Shown here piece by piece: positions 33,997 to 42,932 of a stretch of DNA of 46,766 nucleotides. The stretch lies in the NCBI GenBank assembly GCA_963966315.1, contig CAWZYX010000008.1, positions 1 to 46,766 of the forward strand, written 5' to 3'. Made by a program: the position numbers and the translations under genes. The DNA comes from Winogradskyella_A sp963966315. Its GTDB lineage: Bacteria; Bacteroidota; Bacteroidia; Flavobacteriales; Flavobacteriaceae. The notes below the pieces were generated by a model. That model was not told where the DNA came from. It was given only the letters and a program-made list of their open reading frames with translations, and made no database searches. Each line of letters begins with the position of its first letter. The first letter of the stretch is position 1.

Positions 33997-35722
33997 TTAT
34001 TTTCTGTTTTACAAGATTCGTGATTTTAGCCTTCTGCTTTTCAAATTTTGGATCGTCCATTTGAAGATAATTCCAGTCAATAAAAGCCTGTCGTATGAAA
34101 TTGAAATGAGATCGAATATCATCCTTAAGATCAATATTCACGGGAGCTTCTATGATGTATCTGATCATATCGAACATTAGCCGCAAACGCTGAGGATTCG
34201 TTACCCCATCGATGTCGTGAAAGCTATTTTGTTGCAGAAAAACGGCATCCAGCAGCTCGGCCTTCTGATAAATAATATAGGCATCGTTTGTGATTCCACG
34301 TTCGCCCCTTAACAAGAGGTTGGAAGCAATGGATTTTCCTTCGCGCAGCAACTCTTTCAAAAAATTAACTTCCTCGTTTTCGATTAGTGACGGGTACTTT
34401 GAATTGCTATCAATCCGATCTATCGCCGGATACTTTCTGGCATCTGATAGGGCTCTGGACAAGCCCAGAAAAGCACCAGTACTCAATAAGGTAGCTTGTG
34501 TCACCGGCTCATCAAAATTACCACCAGCCGGAGATACTGTCCCAATAATACTGAGCGAACTTTTTGAACCATCCGGGAGTATTTCAACACCCGCACGGTC
34601 ATAAAACGCAGATATGAGGGTTGAAATATACATAGGGAAAGCTTCAGGACCTGGAATTTCTTCTTTTCTTCCAGAAGTTTCGCGGAGGGCCTGTGCCCAT
34701 CGCGATGTTGAATCTGCTAAAATTAAGACATTCAACCCCTGTTTGCGGTAATACTCTCCAACGGCTGTGGCCATATACACCGACGCTTCACGAGCAGCAA
34801 CCGGCATAGAAGAAGTATTACCAACAATATAAGTGCGATCCATTAAAGAATTGCCCGTTCGCGGATCAATCAGTTCAGGGAAATCCTTAAATACCTCTAC
34901 AGCTTCACCGGCCCGTTCCCCACAAGCTGCAATGATCACCACATCAGCTCTGGAATGCTTTGCAATACTGTGCTGCAGTACCGTTTTGCCGGCACCAAAA
35001 GGACCTGGACTACAGGCAGTACCACCATAGGCAATAGGAAACAAAGCGTCCAGAATGCGCATACCCGTTGGTAAGGTCTCTGCAGGCACGGATCTTTTAT
35101 GAAATGGCATGGGTTGCTTCACGGGCCACTCAAATGCCATTGTCAAATCAAAAGTTTCACCCTGATCGTTGGCAACAGTTGCAATCGTCTTTTCAATGGT
35201 ATAATCACCCTCTGGAGCAATGGACGTGATGGTATAATCATCCAACATGGAGAAAGGAACAAAGATTTTGTGTGTAAATATTTTTTCAGGTACAGTTCCT
35301 AATACACTCCCGGCGGTCACTTTATCGCCTAATTTTACCTGCGGTGAAAAGTGCCATTTAGTCTCAGTATTCAATGGTTTCACAACCATTCCTCGTTCGA
35401 GAAACCACTCTTTTTTTGCCAGCTCATATAAGGGGTTTTGAAGACCATCTGTAACAGATCCTAAAATTCCCGGACCCAGTTTTACTGCAAGTGGCAGACC
35501 AGTAAATTCTACATGATCCCCAATTTTCATCCACGAGGTATCTTCGAACACCTGAAGGTATACCAACTTTCCGGGTTTTACATCGATTACCTCAGATTTC
35601 AAACGCTTACCGTCTTCAATAACAATGTAAGCCACTTCTCCATTCATTACCGCACCCTTTGTGTTCTCAACTCCTACAAGGGATTCATTTACGCTAACAA
35701 CTTTTCCTTCCGCTTTTTCCAA
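33977..35722 (-). CDS. ntpA: V-type ATPase subunit A (catalytic)
   Basis: This 581-residue protein is the catalytic subunit. Walker A is GPFGAGKT at 240-247, and the catalytic glutamate is E269 in ACGERAGE. The non-homologous region specific to V-type A subunits is present between about residues 110 and 190. The start is TTG at 35722: a stop codon lies two codons upstream in frame, and the first ATG (residue 26) would cut into the conserved N-terminal strand GKVVSVNESLVGVE. A weak TTG start may hold A in step with B. The stress-protein gene ends 19 bases upstream on the same strand. Confidence 0.95.
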   Translation of the reverse strand: MEKAEGKVVSVNESLVGVENTKGAVMNGEVAYIVIEDGKRLKSEVIDVKPGKLVYLQVFEDTSWMKIGDHVEFTGLPLAVKLGPGILGSVTDGLQNPLYELAKKEWFLERGMVVKPLNTETKWHFSPQVKLGDKVTAGSVLGTVPEKIFTHKIFVPFSMLDDYTITSIAPEGDYTIEKTIATVANDQGETFDLTMAFEWPVKQPMPFHKRSVPAETLPTGMRILDALFPIAYGGTACSPGPFGAGKTVLQHSIAKHSRADVVIIAACGERAGEAVEVFKDFPELIDPRTGNSLMDRTYIVGNTSSMPVAAREASVYMATAVGEYYRKQGLNVLILADSTSRWAQALRETSGRKEEIPGPEAFPMYISTLISAFYDRAGVEILPDGSKSSLSIIGTVSPAGGNFDEPVTQATLLSTGAFLGLSRALSDARKYPAIDRIDSNSKYPSLIENEEVNFLKELLREGKSIASNLLLRGERGITNDAYIIYQKAELLDAVFLQQNSFHDIDGVTNPQRLRLMFDMIRYIIEAPVNIDLKDDIRSHFNFIRQAFIDWNYLQMDDPKFEKQKAKITNLVKQKINVKENV

Positions 35723-35741
35723 AAATTAATGATTTGGTGAT

Positions 35742-36884
35742 TTAACTTCCTCTCAACTTACGAACTTCCTCCTCCACTTTACTGTACCAGATTCTCTCCT
35801 TTATTTCATTAGCACTTTTTCGGTACATGGACGCTTTCTCCGGTTTGTCAATTTTATCAAAGCATCGTGCTATTGCACTATAAGATGGTACATGCATCAC
35901 ATTAATACCCAGACTGGCTTTATATTGCTCGATGGCCAGCTCATAAAGCCCATCCTTTTCCAGTTGTTCTCCGGCGGAAAACAAGGTTTCAAAATCTTTG
36001 ATATCAGTTTCAAGATGAAGATTAATCACATCCTGTGATTTAAGGGTTAAAAAAGAACAAGGCACTTCTCTGATGACCTTTTCGGTAACACTACCTACCA
36101 CCAACCTGTTCAATCCCGTACGTCCAGCAGTACCCATAATCAGCAGATCTACATTATTATTGTTCACCTGTTTGAGGATTTCCTCTGCAGGTGTTCCGCA
36201 AAATTCTTCTTTGGACCAATTCACATCATTCAGATTGAATGATGTAAGGAATTTATCAAACTCCGTTTTATGTTTTTCGAAACGTGCTTCGTTTTCCTTT
36301 TTCAAATCTTCTTTTGAAGCAAACCAAGACGAACCAGGTAACTCACAAACGCTTAAAATGATAAGATGAGCTTTAAAACGTCTCGCCATTATTATGGCAT
36401 TGCGCAACGCGCGTGCTGAAGGATCAGAAAAATCAACAGGGCAAAGAATGGTGTTCACTTCGAGCGAATCATTCTCTTTGATAACCATTACCGGTTTTTC
36501 ACTAAACTGAATGATGCGTTCGGTTGTTGTGCCAAGTTTAAACTTTTCCTTAGCCCGTGTTTCTCCAGAACCAACCAGAATCATATTGGCATTCACAGCC
36601 GATGCTGACATAACGATATGATCATGAGCTGCGCCGTATTTAATTATAGGCTTCTCTGTTTTAATCCCATGCTCCTTGAAATGATCCGAAGTTGCCTTTA
36701 ATCTATTATGAGCCGTATCGTCCAGCAAAGCCTTGACCTTGGAATTCACTATGTCATCAGGAAGTACATGAATAGGCACAATCGTTGAATTAAACGTTTT
36801 GGCCAAATACAAAGCCACAGACTCAAGATTCTTAGAGGTTGATGCAAAATCCTGAGCAAATAAAATTTTTTCTAATATTTTCAT
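35742..36884 (-). CDS. Tandem universal stress protein with TPR-like C-terminus
   Basis: This 380-residue protein has two UspA domains (about 1-140 and 145-280) and a C-terminal helical tail of about 95 residues that looks like two TPR-type repeats (LFSAGEQLEKDGLYELAIEQYK, then YSAIARCFDKIDKPEKAS, both quoted in part). The second Usp domain keeps the ATP-binding pattern G-2x-G-9x-GS in GTAGRTGLNRLVVGS; in the first it is degenerate. It is the first gene of the V-ATPase operon, 19 bases from subunit A. A regulatory or assembly role for the ATPase is inference; the tail suggests protein binding. Confidence 0.88.
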   Translation of the reverse strand: MKILEKILFAQDFASTSKNLESVALYLAKTFNSTIVPIHVLPDDIVNSKVKALLDDTAHNRLKATSDHFKEHGIKTEKPIIKYGAAHDHIVMSASAVNANMILVGSGETRAKEKFKLGTTTERIIQFSEKPVMVIKENDSLEVNTILCPVDFSDPSARALRNAIIMARRFKAHLIILSVCELPGSSWFASKEDLKKENEARFEKHKTEFDKFLTSFNLNDVNWSKEEFCGTPAEEILKQVNNNNVDLLIMGTAGRTGLNRLVVGSVTEKVIREVPCSFLTLKSQDVINLHLETDIKDFETLFSAGEQLEKDGLYELAIEQYKASLGINVMHVPSYSAIARCFDKIDKPEKASMYRKSANEIKERIWYSKVEEEVRKLRGS

Positions 36885-37252
36885 TGAGATTGAAATTTTC
36901 TGTTCCGTCGTCCTCGTGATGATGGTTCATATGATGAACTTTTTCACACAAACCACAGCACTCACACGACTTTATAAAGTTAAGATAAATCCCTCAAAAA
37001 ACATAATTTAACTTTACAATAATATCAGTTCTCTGCCACGTTGTACCAGGGCAGAACTCCTTTGCTGAAGGACCTAAGTACCTAAAGTTCAAAATCCTTG
37101 TATGCTTAACTTCCAAAGTAGAATTACGCAAATGTTTTCTTTTAAGATATCGGAAAAATTTCGTAAATTACAATAATGTATGAATGTGCACTTTACAATT
37201 TTGGTGTTAAGCAATTTTCTTACACAAGTTTGATTGTTAAAAACGTTTGATT
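36885..37252. promoter_or_regulatory. Divergent non-coding region between stress-protein genes
   Basis: This 368-base region has no credible gene. It should hold the promoter of the V-ATPase operon (leftward) and of the next stress-protein gene (rightward). A 6-3-6 inverted repeat, GTTCAT-ATG-ATGAAC, lies at 36925-36939, 41 bases before the leftward ATG. A larger imperfect hairpin with a two-base bulge lies at 37027-37058. The octamer GTTTGATT is repeated at 37228 and 37245, just before the rightward ATG. No perfect TAnnTTTG box was found. Confidence 0.45.
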
Positions 37253-38047
37253 ATGATTAAAATTCTCGTCCCAATTGATTTTTCTGACACATCACTAAAT
37301 GCCCTTCAGTATGCAACAGACCTTTTTAAAGATTCGATGCTGGAGATTACTTTAGTTCATGTATACGGTGCTCAGTCAACGGCACTCATGATGAAGTCTA
37401 TTGATGGAATTTTAATTCGCAATGCCGAAGATCAGATTTCATCGGTGATCAAAGAGATGGAAAGCAAAACTTCCAATGTAGTATTTAAGACAAAACTAGT
37501 GAAGAATTATGCCGTTTCACGTATCTCAGACCTGGGAGACTCGGGAAATTACGACCTCATCGTAATGGGTACTAAAGGTGTTAGTGGTCTCAAAGAAGTG
37601 TTTATGGGAAGCGTTGCGGGAGGTGTTATATCGAAAACGTCCGCCCCTGTTATTGTTGTGCCTCTTGACTATAAATTTAAGTCGCTCGACAAAGTAGTAT
37701 TTGCTGTAGGCGATACTAAAATCACTAACGAAAATTCGCTAGCTCCAATCCACAAATTGGTTTCTGCACATCAGTCAGAATTAGAGATTTTACACTTTTC
37801 TAAGAACGGACCCATTGATCTGGACCAGCGCTATCCCTCATTAACAGACTTAAGCCCTAAATTCACTCATAAAAACGGGGATGGCGACTTGAATCAACAT
37901 TTAAATGTTCATATTCAAAACAATGACACTGACCTTTTGTGTTTATTGCGAACTAAAAAAAATGTTATTGACCGTTTCTTTAGTGGCAGCGTCACTTTAA
38001 AACAAACCTTTAACAGCCCCGTTCCAATCATGGTAATTCACGATTAG
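37253..38047 (+). CDS. Tandem universal stress protein
   Basis: This 264-residue protein has two UspA domains. I start at the ATG at 37253, which gives the usual MIKILVPIDFSD; a TTG two codons upstream is less likely. The first domain keeps the ATP motif as GTKGVSGLKEVFMGS. In the second it is degenerate (LLRTKKNVIDRFFSGS). Usp proteins help survival under starvation, low oxygen and other stress; no specific role is visible. It is divergent from the V-ATPase operon. Confidence 0.9.
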   Translation: MIKILVPIDFSDTSLNALQYATDLFKDSMLEITLVHVYGAQSTALMMKSIDGILIRNAEDQISSVIKEMESKTSNVVFKTKLVKNYAVSRISDLGDSGNYDLIVMGTKGVSGLKEVFMGSVAGGVISKTSAPVIVVPLDYKFKSLDKVVFAVGDTKITNENSLAPIHKLVSAHQSELEILHFSKNGPIDLDQRYPSLTDLSPKFTHKNGDGDLNQHLNVHIQNNDTDLLCLLRTKKNVIDRFFSGSVTLKQTFNSPVPIMVIHD

Positions 38048-38359
38048 CCAGACAGGTTTATCTCGGCAACTAATGCCTTTAGGAGTCACAAGAAACAGTT
38101 ATCATCTAACAAAATGGAGTCTTTAACGCACTTATAACCCTAACGAAGAGAATGCTTTGAGGTCACCGGAATTCTATTTCCGTTTTACTATTCGCTGCTC
38201 TAACAGGATTAATTATTATTTCCAGCCAGTTGAAGGTATAGAGTTTCTTTGAACAGTCAGGCACAGACAAAGTGAAAGAAAAGCATATTTTATGCTAAAT
38301 ATCAGTATTTATCTTAATAAAAATCCCTAATTTTCAGAATGTAATAAAAACCTACTATC
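38048..38359. other. Non-coding spacer between two stress-protein genes
   Basis: This 312-base stretch has no credible open reading frame. A weak hairpin CGGAA / TTCCG followed by TTTT at 38167-38186 could end transcription of the upstream gene. A perfect 6-3-6 inverted repeat, AGCATA-TTT-TATGCT, at 38282-38296 lies 63 bases before the next ATG and may be an operator. Confidence 0.4.
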
Positions 38360-39190
38360 ATGAAAAGAATCATTATACCAGTTGATTTTTCAAAGTATTC
38401 GGAATATGCTCTTAAAACTGCGGCCTCTTTGGCACGCAAGCATGGGGCTGAATTAACAGTCATGCACATGCTTGAGCTCTCCGAATCTATTTTCTCATCT
38501 TCTTCCAATGAAAAAAATGAAGAAACAGCTTTTATGCTGATGTTGGCTGATAAAGAATTCAAGAAATTTCTTGATAAGGACTACCTGGAAGGACTTACAG
38601 TTACTCCTGTCATTAAACACCACAAGGTTTTAAAAGAAGTGGATGAAGTGGCCAAATCAATTAACGCAGACCTGATTGTTATGGGTTCCAAAGGGCACAG
38701 TGATCACGACGGTGTGTTTACAGGTTCAAATACGGAAAAAGTTGTAAGACATAGTGACATTCCCGTTTTGGTAGTTAAAGAGGAACTAGACCACACCGAT
38801 TTCAAGAATGTGGTTTTAGCTACCGATTTTGAAGAGGATAACGTGGCCGCCTCCAAAAATGCAGTAAACCTCCTGCAAAGTCTTGGTTGTGAGGTTACAT
38901 TTTTACATGTGAACCTTCCAAACATTGGATTTTTGAGTACGGAAGAAATTGAAGAACGTCGAGATGCGTTTCTAGAACTTACAGGCCACCCGGAGTGGAG
39001 AGGTCATATCAAGTACGTTTCAGATTACTCAGTTGAGGATGGAGTACTGAAATATGCCGTTAAAACCAATGCGGATGCCATTGCAGTCATTTCACACGGA
39101 AGAACCGGTTTGAATTTATTCTTTGGAGGTAGTATTACCGAGGATGTTGTCAATCATGCCAAAAGACCTGTCATTGCTTTTAAACAATAG
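38360..39190 (+). CDS. Tandem universal stress protein
   Basis: This 276-residue protein has two UspA domains starting at MKRIIIPVDFSKYSEYA and KNVVLATDFEEDN. The first has the ATP-binding pattern GSKGHSDHDGVFTGS; the second has SHGRTGLNLFFGGS, nearly intact. It is a separate transcription unit from the preceding Usp gene, judging by the 312-base gap, and ends at a strong terminator. Confidence 0.9.
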   Translation: MKRIIIPVDFSKYSEYALKTAASLARKHGAELTVMHMLELSESIFSSSSNEKNEETAFMLMLADKEFKKFLDKDYLEGLTVTPVIKHHKVLKEVDEVAKSINADLIVMGSKGHSDHDGVFTGSNTEKVVRHSDIPVLVVKEELDHTDFKNVVLATDFEEDNVAASKNAVNLLQSLGCEVTFLHVNLPNIGFLSTEEIEERRDAFLELTGHPEWRGHIKYVSDYSVEDGVLKYAVKTNADAIAVISHGRTGLNLFFGGSITEDVVNHAKRPVIAFKQ

Positions 39191-39220
39191 AATTAAGTTT
39201 AAAAAATTATACGATAGAAG

Positions 39221-39244
39221 CCTCCCCAAACAGGGAGGTTTTTT
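39221..39244 (+). terminator. Rho-independent terminator after stress-protein gene
   Basis: CCTCCC at 39221-39226 pairs with GGGAGG at 39233-39238 around a six-base loop, followed by TTTTTT. It lies 30 bases after the stop codon and just before the 3' end of the convergent channel gene. Confidence 0.85.
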
Positions 39245-39246
39245 AG

Positions 39247-39930
39247 CTATGAATCGTGTTGAAATTGGTTTATATACTTGCCAACAACGATTGCCATAAG
39301 AATAACAATATAGAACTGACCTATAAGAGCCACAAGAATCGCAGCCTTTTGCGCAATTTCAGAAACGGGGACGACCTCACCATACCCAATGGTTAATAGT
39401 GTTACAAAGCTGAAATATAGTAAGCGTTGGGTTGGCAACTCATTGTCCCCTACCTCCTGAAATACAATACTACTAAAGGAGTTTGGTTCTACCAGCTCGA
39501 TCACGAAAAATAAAAAGAAGGACAGGAGTCCAAGAGCCAAATAACCACAAATCAATCCGATGATCACATTTTTTTCAACCATACGAGCATTGGCCACCTG
39601 TTGAATAATTTCAAAGGTCACAATCCCATAGAAAATAAAATATGAAACAAGTTTAACAACCTTAATATTAATGCCTAAATTATAATTCACTGTGTCACTG
39701 AAAAGAATAAGCACATTTAAAGCCACCAAACCAATTAGAAATCTCATGAGTCTGGGCTTTTTATAAGTAAGAATGATTCCCGCCATGAGATTAATTATTA
39801 GGAGAATGGGTGAAATGAGATCCTCAAACCAGTTTCTCGGGAAAACGAGAGACCCAAATAGAATTAATAACAGAATGATCAATAAAAGTAGGAATCTCTG
39901 AGGGTATAATTTCAGGATAAGGTTATTCAT
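39247..39930 (-). CDS. Potassium-channel-like ion channel protein
   Basis: This 227-residue membrane protein has about six helices, the last two flanking a pore loop LLTIGYGEVVPVSE. TIGYG is the potassium selectivity filter, so this belongs to the two-pore-helix ion channel family (Ion_trans_2). There is no long cytosolic ligand-binding domain such as RCK; the protein stops soon after the last helix (INQFQHDS). It lies tail to tail with a stress-protein gene. Potassium transport is inferred from the filter. Confidence 0.87.
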   Translation of the reverse strand: MNNLILKLYPQRFLLLLIILLLILFGSLVFPRNWFEDLISPILLIINLMAGIILTYKKPRLMRFLIGLVALNVLILFSDTVNYNLGINIKVVKLVSYFIFYGIVTFEIIQQVANARMVEKNVIIGLICGYLALGLLSFFLFFVIELVEPNSFSSIVFQEVGDNELPTQRLLYFSFVTLLTIGYGEVVPVSEIAQKAAILVALIGQFYIVILMAIVVGKYINQFQHDS

Positions 39931-40075
39931 AATCGCAGTTCATTTATGAAGGCAAAGACTCTTGTCAAGAGTTTACAGAGCAAATTCAATCCTAAAAATA
40001 GAAAATGTATGCACAATAATCGCTTTCAATGAATTAAAGTAACATTCCAATTTTTAACTTTGAAAAAAACAAAAA

Positions 40076-41311
40076 ATGCAACACATTATCGATCGCTTTA
40101 TAAGCTATGTTACTATTGACACAGAATCAGATTCAAAATCCAGCAGTACACCCAGCACAAAAAAACAGTGGGATTTAGCTAACAAACTTTACGAAGAGCT
40201 TAAACAAATTGGCATGGAGGATGTGAGTATTGACGAAAATGCGTACATCATGGCCACTCTTCCTTCTAACGTTGACTATCATGTTCCTGTTATAGGTTTT
40301 ATAGCGCATTTTGACACCTCTCCCGATTTTAGCGGGAAAAATGTACAACCCCAGATCATAAGTAATTATGATGGTGGCGATATCGTCCTCAATAAAAAGG
40401 AGAATATTATTCTTTCGCCAAGTTATTTTGAAGACCTGTTACTCTACAAAGGACAAACGCTCATCACTACAGATGGCACCACGCTACTCGGTGCTGATGA
40501 CAAGGCAGGCATCACAGAAATTGTTTCGGCAATGGAATTTCTCATCAAGCACCCCGAAATAAAACACGGCCCTATAAGAGTGGGGTTTACACCGGATGAA
40601 GAGATTGGTCGTGGCGCACATAAATTTGATGTGCAAAAGTTTAATGCTGAGTGGGCCTATACTATGGACGGAAGCCAGATAGGAGAATTGGAATACGAGA
40701 ACTTTAACGCTGCAGCAGCCACTGTTAAAATAAAGGGTAAAATTGTACATCCGGGATACGCTAAAGGAAAGATGATCAATTCCATGTATTATGCCTGTGA
40801 ATTCATCCAGGGACTACCATCACAGGAAGTTCCCGAAAAAACAGATGGATACGAAGGCTTTTTCCACCTGAATGCTACCGAAGGAAAAGTTGAAGAAACC
40901 ACATTACATTATATCATAAGAGATCATGACAAACAAAAGTTTGAATCCAGAAAAAGGCTTTTTAGAATTCTGGCCGATGAATTAAACTCTAAATATGCCT
41001 CTGATCTCTATTCTGTTGAGATAAAAGACCAGTACTACAATATGAAGGAAATGGTAGAACCAGTAATCCATATTGTAGATATTGCCGAAGAAGCCATGAA
41101 GTCTCTGGGGATACATCCCATTATTAAGCCCATACGAGGAGGAACAGACGGTTCTCAACTTTCTTACATGGGCCTTCCCTGCCCCAACATTTTCGCAGGA
41201 GGTCACAATTTCCATGGTCGATACGAATATGTTCCAGTCGAAAGCATGGTCAAAGCAACAGAGGTCATATGTAAGATCGCTGAAATAACAGCAGAGAAAT
41301 ATCAAGCGTAA
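40076..41311 (+). CDS. pepT: Peptidase T (tripeptide aminopeptidase)
   Basis: PepT removes the N-terminal residue from tripeptides. This 411-residue protein has the M20B zinc pattern: AHFDTSPDFSG, LLGADDKAGI, PDEEIGRGA with the catalytic glutamate pair, and the last histidine in GGHNFHGRYE. It also has IRGGTDGSQLSYMGLP, conserved in PepT. The stop codon shares its last base with the next start (TAATG), so the two genes are coupled. Confidence 0.95.
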   Translation: MQHIIDRFISYVTIDTESDSKSSSTPSTKKQWDLANKLYEELKQIGMEDVSIDENAYIMATLPSNVDYHVPVIGFIAHFDTSPDFSGKNVQPQIISNYDGGDIVLNKKENIILSPSYFEDLLLYKGQTLITTDGTTLLGADDKAGITEIVSAMEFLIKHPEIKHGPIRVGFTPDEEIGRGAHKFDVQKFNAEWAYTMDGSQIGELEYENFNAAAATVKIKGKIVHPGYAKGKMINSMYYACEFIQGLPSQEVPEKTDGYEGFFHLNATEGKVEETTLHYIIRDHDKQKFESRKRLFRILADELNSKYASDLYSVEIKDQYYNMKEMVEPVIHIVDIAEEAMKSLGIHPIIKPIRGGTDGSQLSYMGLPCPNIFAGGHNFHGRYEYVPVESMVKATEVICKIAEITAEKYQA

Positions 41312-41910
41312 TGAGTGACATAAGTACGGTTGAAGAATACATCGATCAATATCCTCAATGGTCCGAAGGTTTATCTCTCATTGCTGCTATTCTGGAAAGA
41401 ACTGAAATGGTACCAACCATCAAATGGAATATGCCAGTATATACACTGAATCAAAAAAATGTTATTGGCCTTGGAGCCTTTAAATGGCACTATGGAATTT
41501 GGTTCTACAATGGTGTTTTTTTGTCTGACCCGGCTAGGGTACTAATCAATGCTCAGAAAGAAAAAACAAAAGCCCTGCGTCAAATGCGCTTTACAACTAT
41601 TGACATTCCAGACAAGGCCCTAGTGGAATTTTATGTGTCCGAAGCGATTGATCTTGAAAAACAGGGAAAGAGACTAACAATAAAAAATCAGGGAACCGAT
41701 CAATTGCAGGTTCCTGAACTTCTGAATGATATGCTCAACTCGGACCAAGGCTTTAAAACAAGGTTTATTGATCTGAGTCCATTTAAACAAAAAGAGTATT
41801 GTGAATATATTGATAGCGCCAAACGAGATCAAACAAAACAAACCAGGTTAAATAAAATTGTCCCAATGATTATGGCAGGAGTAGGCCTCAACGAGAAATA
41901 CAGGTCATAA
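41311..41910 (+). CDS. YdeI/OmpD-associated family protein with DUF1801 domain
   Basis: This 199-residue soluble protein has an N-terminal DUF1801 domain (VPTIKWNMPVYTLNQ, then FKWHYGIWFYNGVFL) and a C-terminal YdeI-like helical part (LSPFKQKEYCEYIDSAK, RLNKIVPMIMAG). The biochemical role of this family is not known. It is translated directly after pepT through a one-base overlap, though a functional tie is not obvious. A terminator follows. Confidence 0.82.
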   Translation: MSDISTVEEYIDQYPQWSEGLSLIAAILERTEMVPTIKWNMPVYTLNQKNVIGLGAFKWHYGIWFYNGVFLSDPARVLINAQKEKTKALRQMRFTTIDIPDKALVEFYVSEAIDLEKQGKRLTIKNQGTDQLQVPELLNDMLNSDQGFKTRFIDLSPFKQKEYCEYIDSAKRDQTKQTRLNKIVPMIMAGVGLNEKYRS

Positions 41911-41911
41911 A

Positions 41912-41945
41912 AAAGCCGCTCGAAAGCGGCTTTACTTATTTTTTT
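41912..41945. terminator. Bidirectional rho-independent terminator
   Basis: A perfect 9-bp stem, 41912-41920 with 41925-41933, closes a CGAA tetraloop. To the right comes ACTTATTTTTTT; on the opposite strand the stem runs into TTTTTT. It serves both the YdeI-like gene and the leftward yajC gene, whose stop codon is at 41936. Confidence 0.9.
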
Positions 41946-42229
41946 GCTGGTACCGGTGCATTGAGCTTTTTACTCATTTCCATGGATATGGCAGACCGAT
42001 CAAATTTGATCTTCCCCGCCATGGTTTCGATCACACAGCTATTATCTTTATCATTCAGATCCATGACCTTGCCATGCATACCACTTTTGGTAATGATCCG
42101 GTCACCTTTTTTTAACTCGGCAGCAAACTTTTTTTCCTGTTTTGCCCTTTTCATTTGGGGTGCGATCATAAAAAAATACACCACCGCAAACATCGCTATA
42201 AAAGGTAAGAACGTATTGAGTTGATCCAT
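41936..42229 (-). CDS. yajC: Preprotein translocase subunit YajC
   Basis: This 97-residue protein has one N-terminal membrane helix (FLPFIAMFAVVYFFMIAPQMKR in part) and a small cytosolic beta-barrel with KKGDRIITKSGMHGKV, the YajC hallmark. YajC works with SecDF in protein export. It follows the DUF1573 gene by 3 bases and ends at the shared terminator. Confidence 0.95.
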   Translation of the reverse strand: MDQLNTFLPFIAMFAVVYFFMIAPQMKRAKQEKKFAAELKKGDRIITKSGMHGKVMDLNDKDNSCVIETMAGKIKFDRSAISMEMSKKLNAPVPAKK

Positions 42230-42232
42230 GAA

Positions 42233-42799
42233 TTAATTATGGTTATGACCTTCGTGTCCTGGTTGAGTACTTGTTGTTTGGATGACTGGCCCTCCTTGCA
42301 CGGCACTCGTAGAAGCGCCTGTATTGGCCGGTGTTGCCTTTGTTGCAGCATTCGGATCTTTTTCAACAAACGCAGTAATCTTTACAGCCTCTTTACCCTT
42401 TTCAGTATTGGTAGTTAAGGTAACTGTTTTTGACACCTTATTACCATTACCTTTTCCATTGAATTTCACAGTAAAAGTTCCAGTCTCTCCAGGAGCTACC
42501 TCTCGCGTCCAGTTTGAAGGAACTGTGCAACCACAGGTACTTTTGATATTACTTACCACCAACATTGAATTGCCTGTATTGGTATACTCAAATGTTGTTT
42601 CTACCGGTGTACCATTTTCGATGATTCCAAAATCATGCACCTCTTTATTAAATGCGATGCTGGGAAAATTTCCTGCATTTGCATCTCTTTCAGCGGCAAT
42701 CGCCACATTTTCTGATTTTACTTTACTGGCCGCATTATCCTTGCAGGATGTCATGCCAATCATACATAAGACGCTAAGTCCTAAAATAACTTTTTTCAT
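42233..42799 (-). CDS. DUF1573 domain lipoprotein
   Basis: This 188-residue lipoprotein has the signal MKKVILGLSVLCMIGMTSC with C19 as the acylated residue. One DUF1573 domain (about 50-145) follows, with the core HDFGIIENGTPVETTFEYTNTG and the SNIKSTCGCT cysteine pair. The C-terminal tail is rich in A, T, N and ends with histidines (HEGHNHN), which could bind metal. The function is unknown. It is the likely first gene of a unit with yajC. Confidence 0.88.
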   Translation of the reverse strand: MKKVILGLSVLCMIGMTSCKDNAASKVKSENVAIAAERDANAGNFPSIAFNKEVHDFGIIENGTPVETTFEYTNTGNSMLVVSNIKSTCGCTVPSNWTREVAPGETGTFTVKFNGKGNGNKVSKTVTLTTNTEKGKEAVKITAFVEKDPNAATKATPANTGASTSAVQGGPVIQTTSTQPGHEGHNHN

Positions 42800-42932
42800 C
42801 GTTACTGTGTTTAATTAATAAGTAGATTTCGTTTTATGGGTTAAAAGTAGTAATAATTTTAGGGATTAAAAACTTTTTGTTTTAAGTTAACAACCCTGAC
42901 CATCACTAATTTAGGCCTTATTTTCAGTTCAT

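Noticed and set aside
36832..36930. Minus-strand reading frame of 32 codons beginning MNHHHEDDG, overlapping the start of the Usp gene
   Set aside because: It is very short, out of frame with the Usp gene, has no clear ribosome site and its second half is only the shifted Usp sequence.
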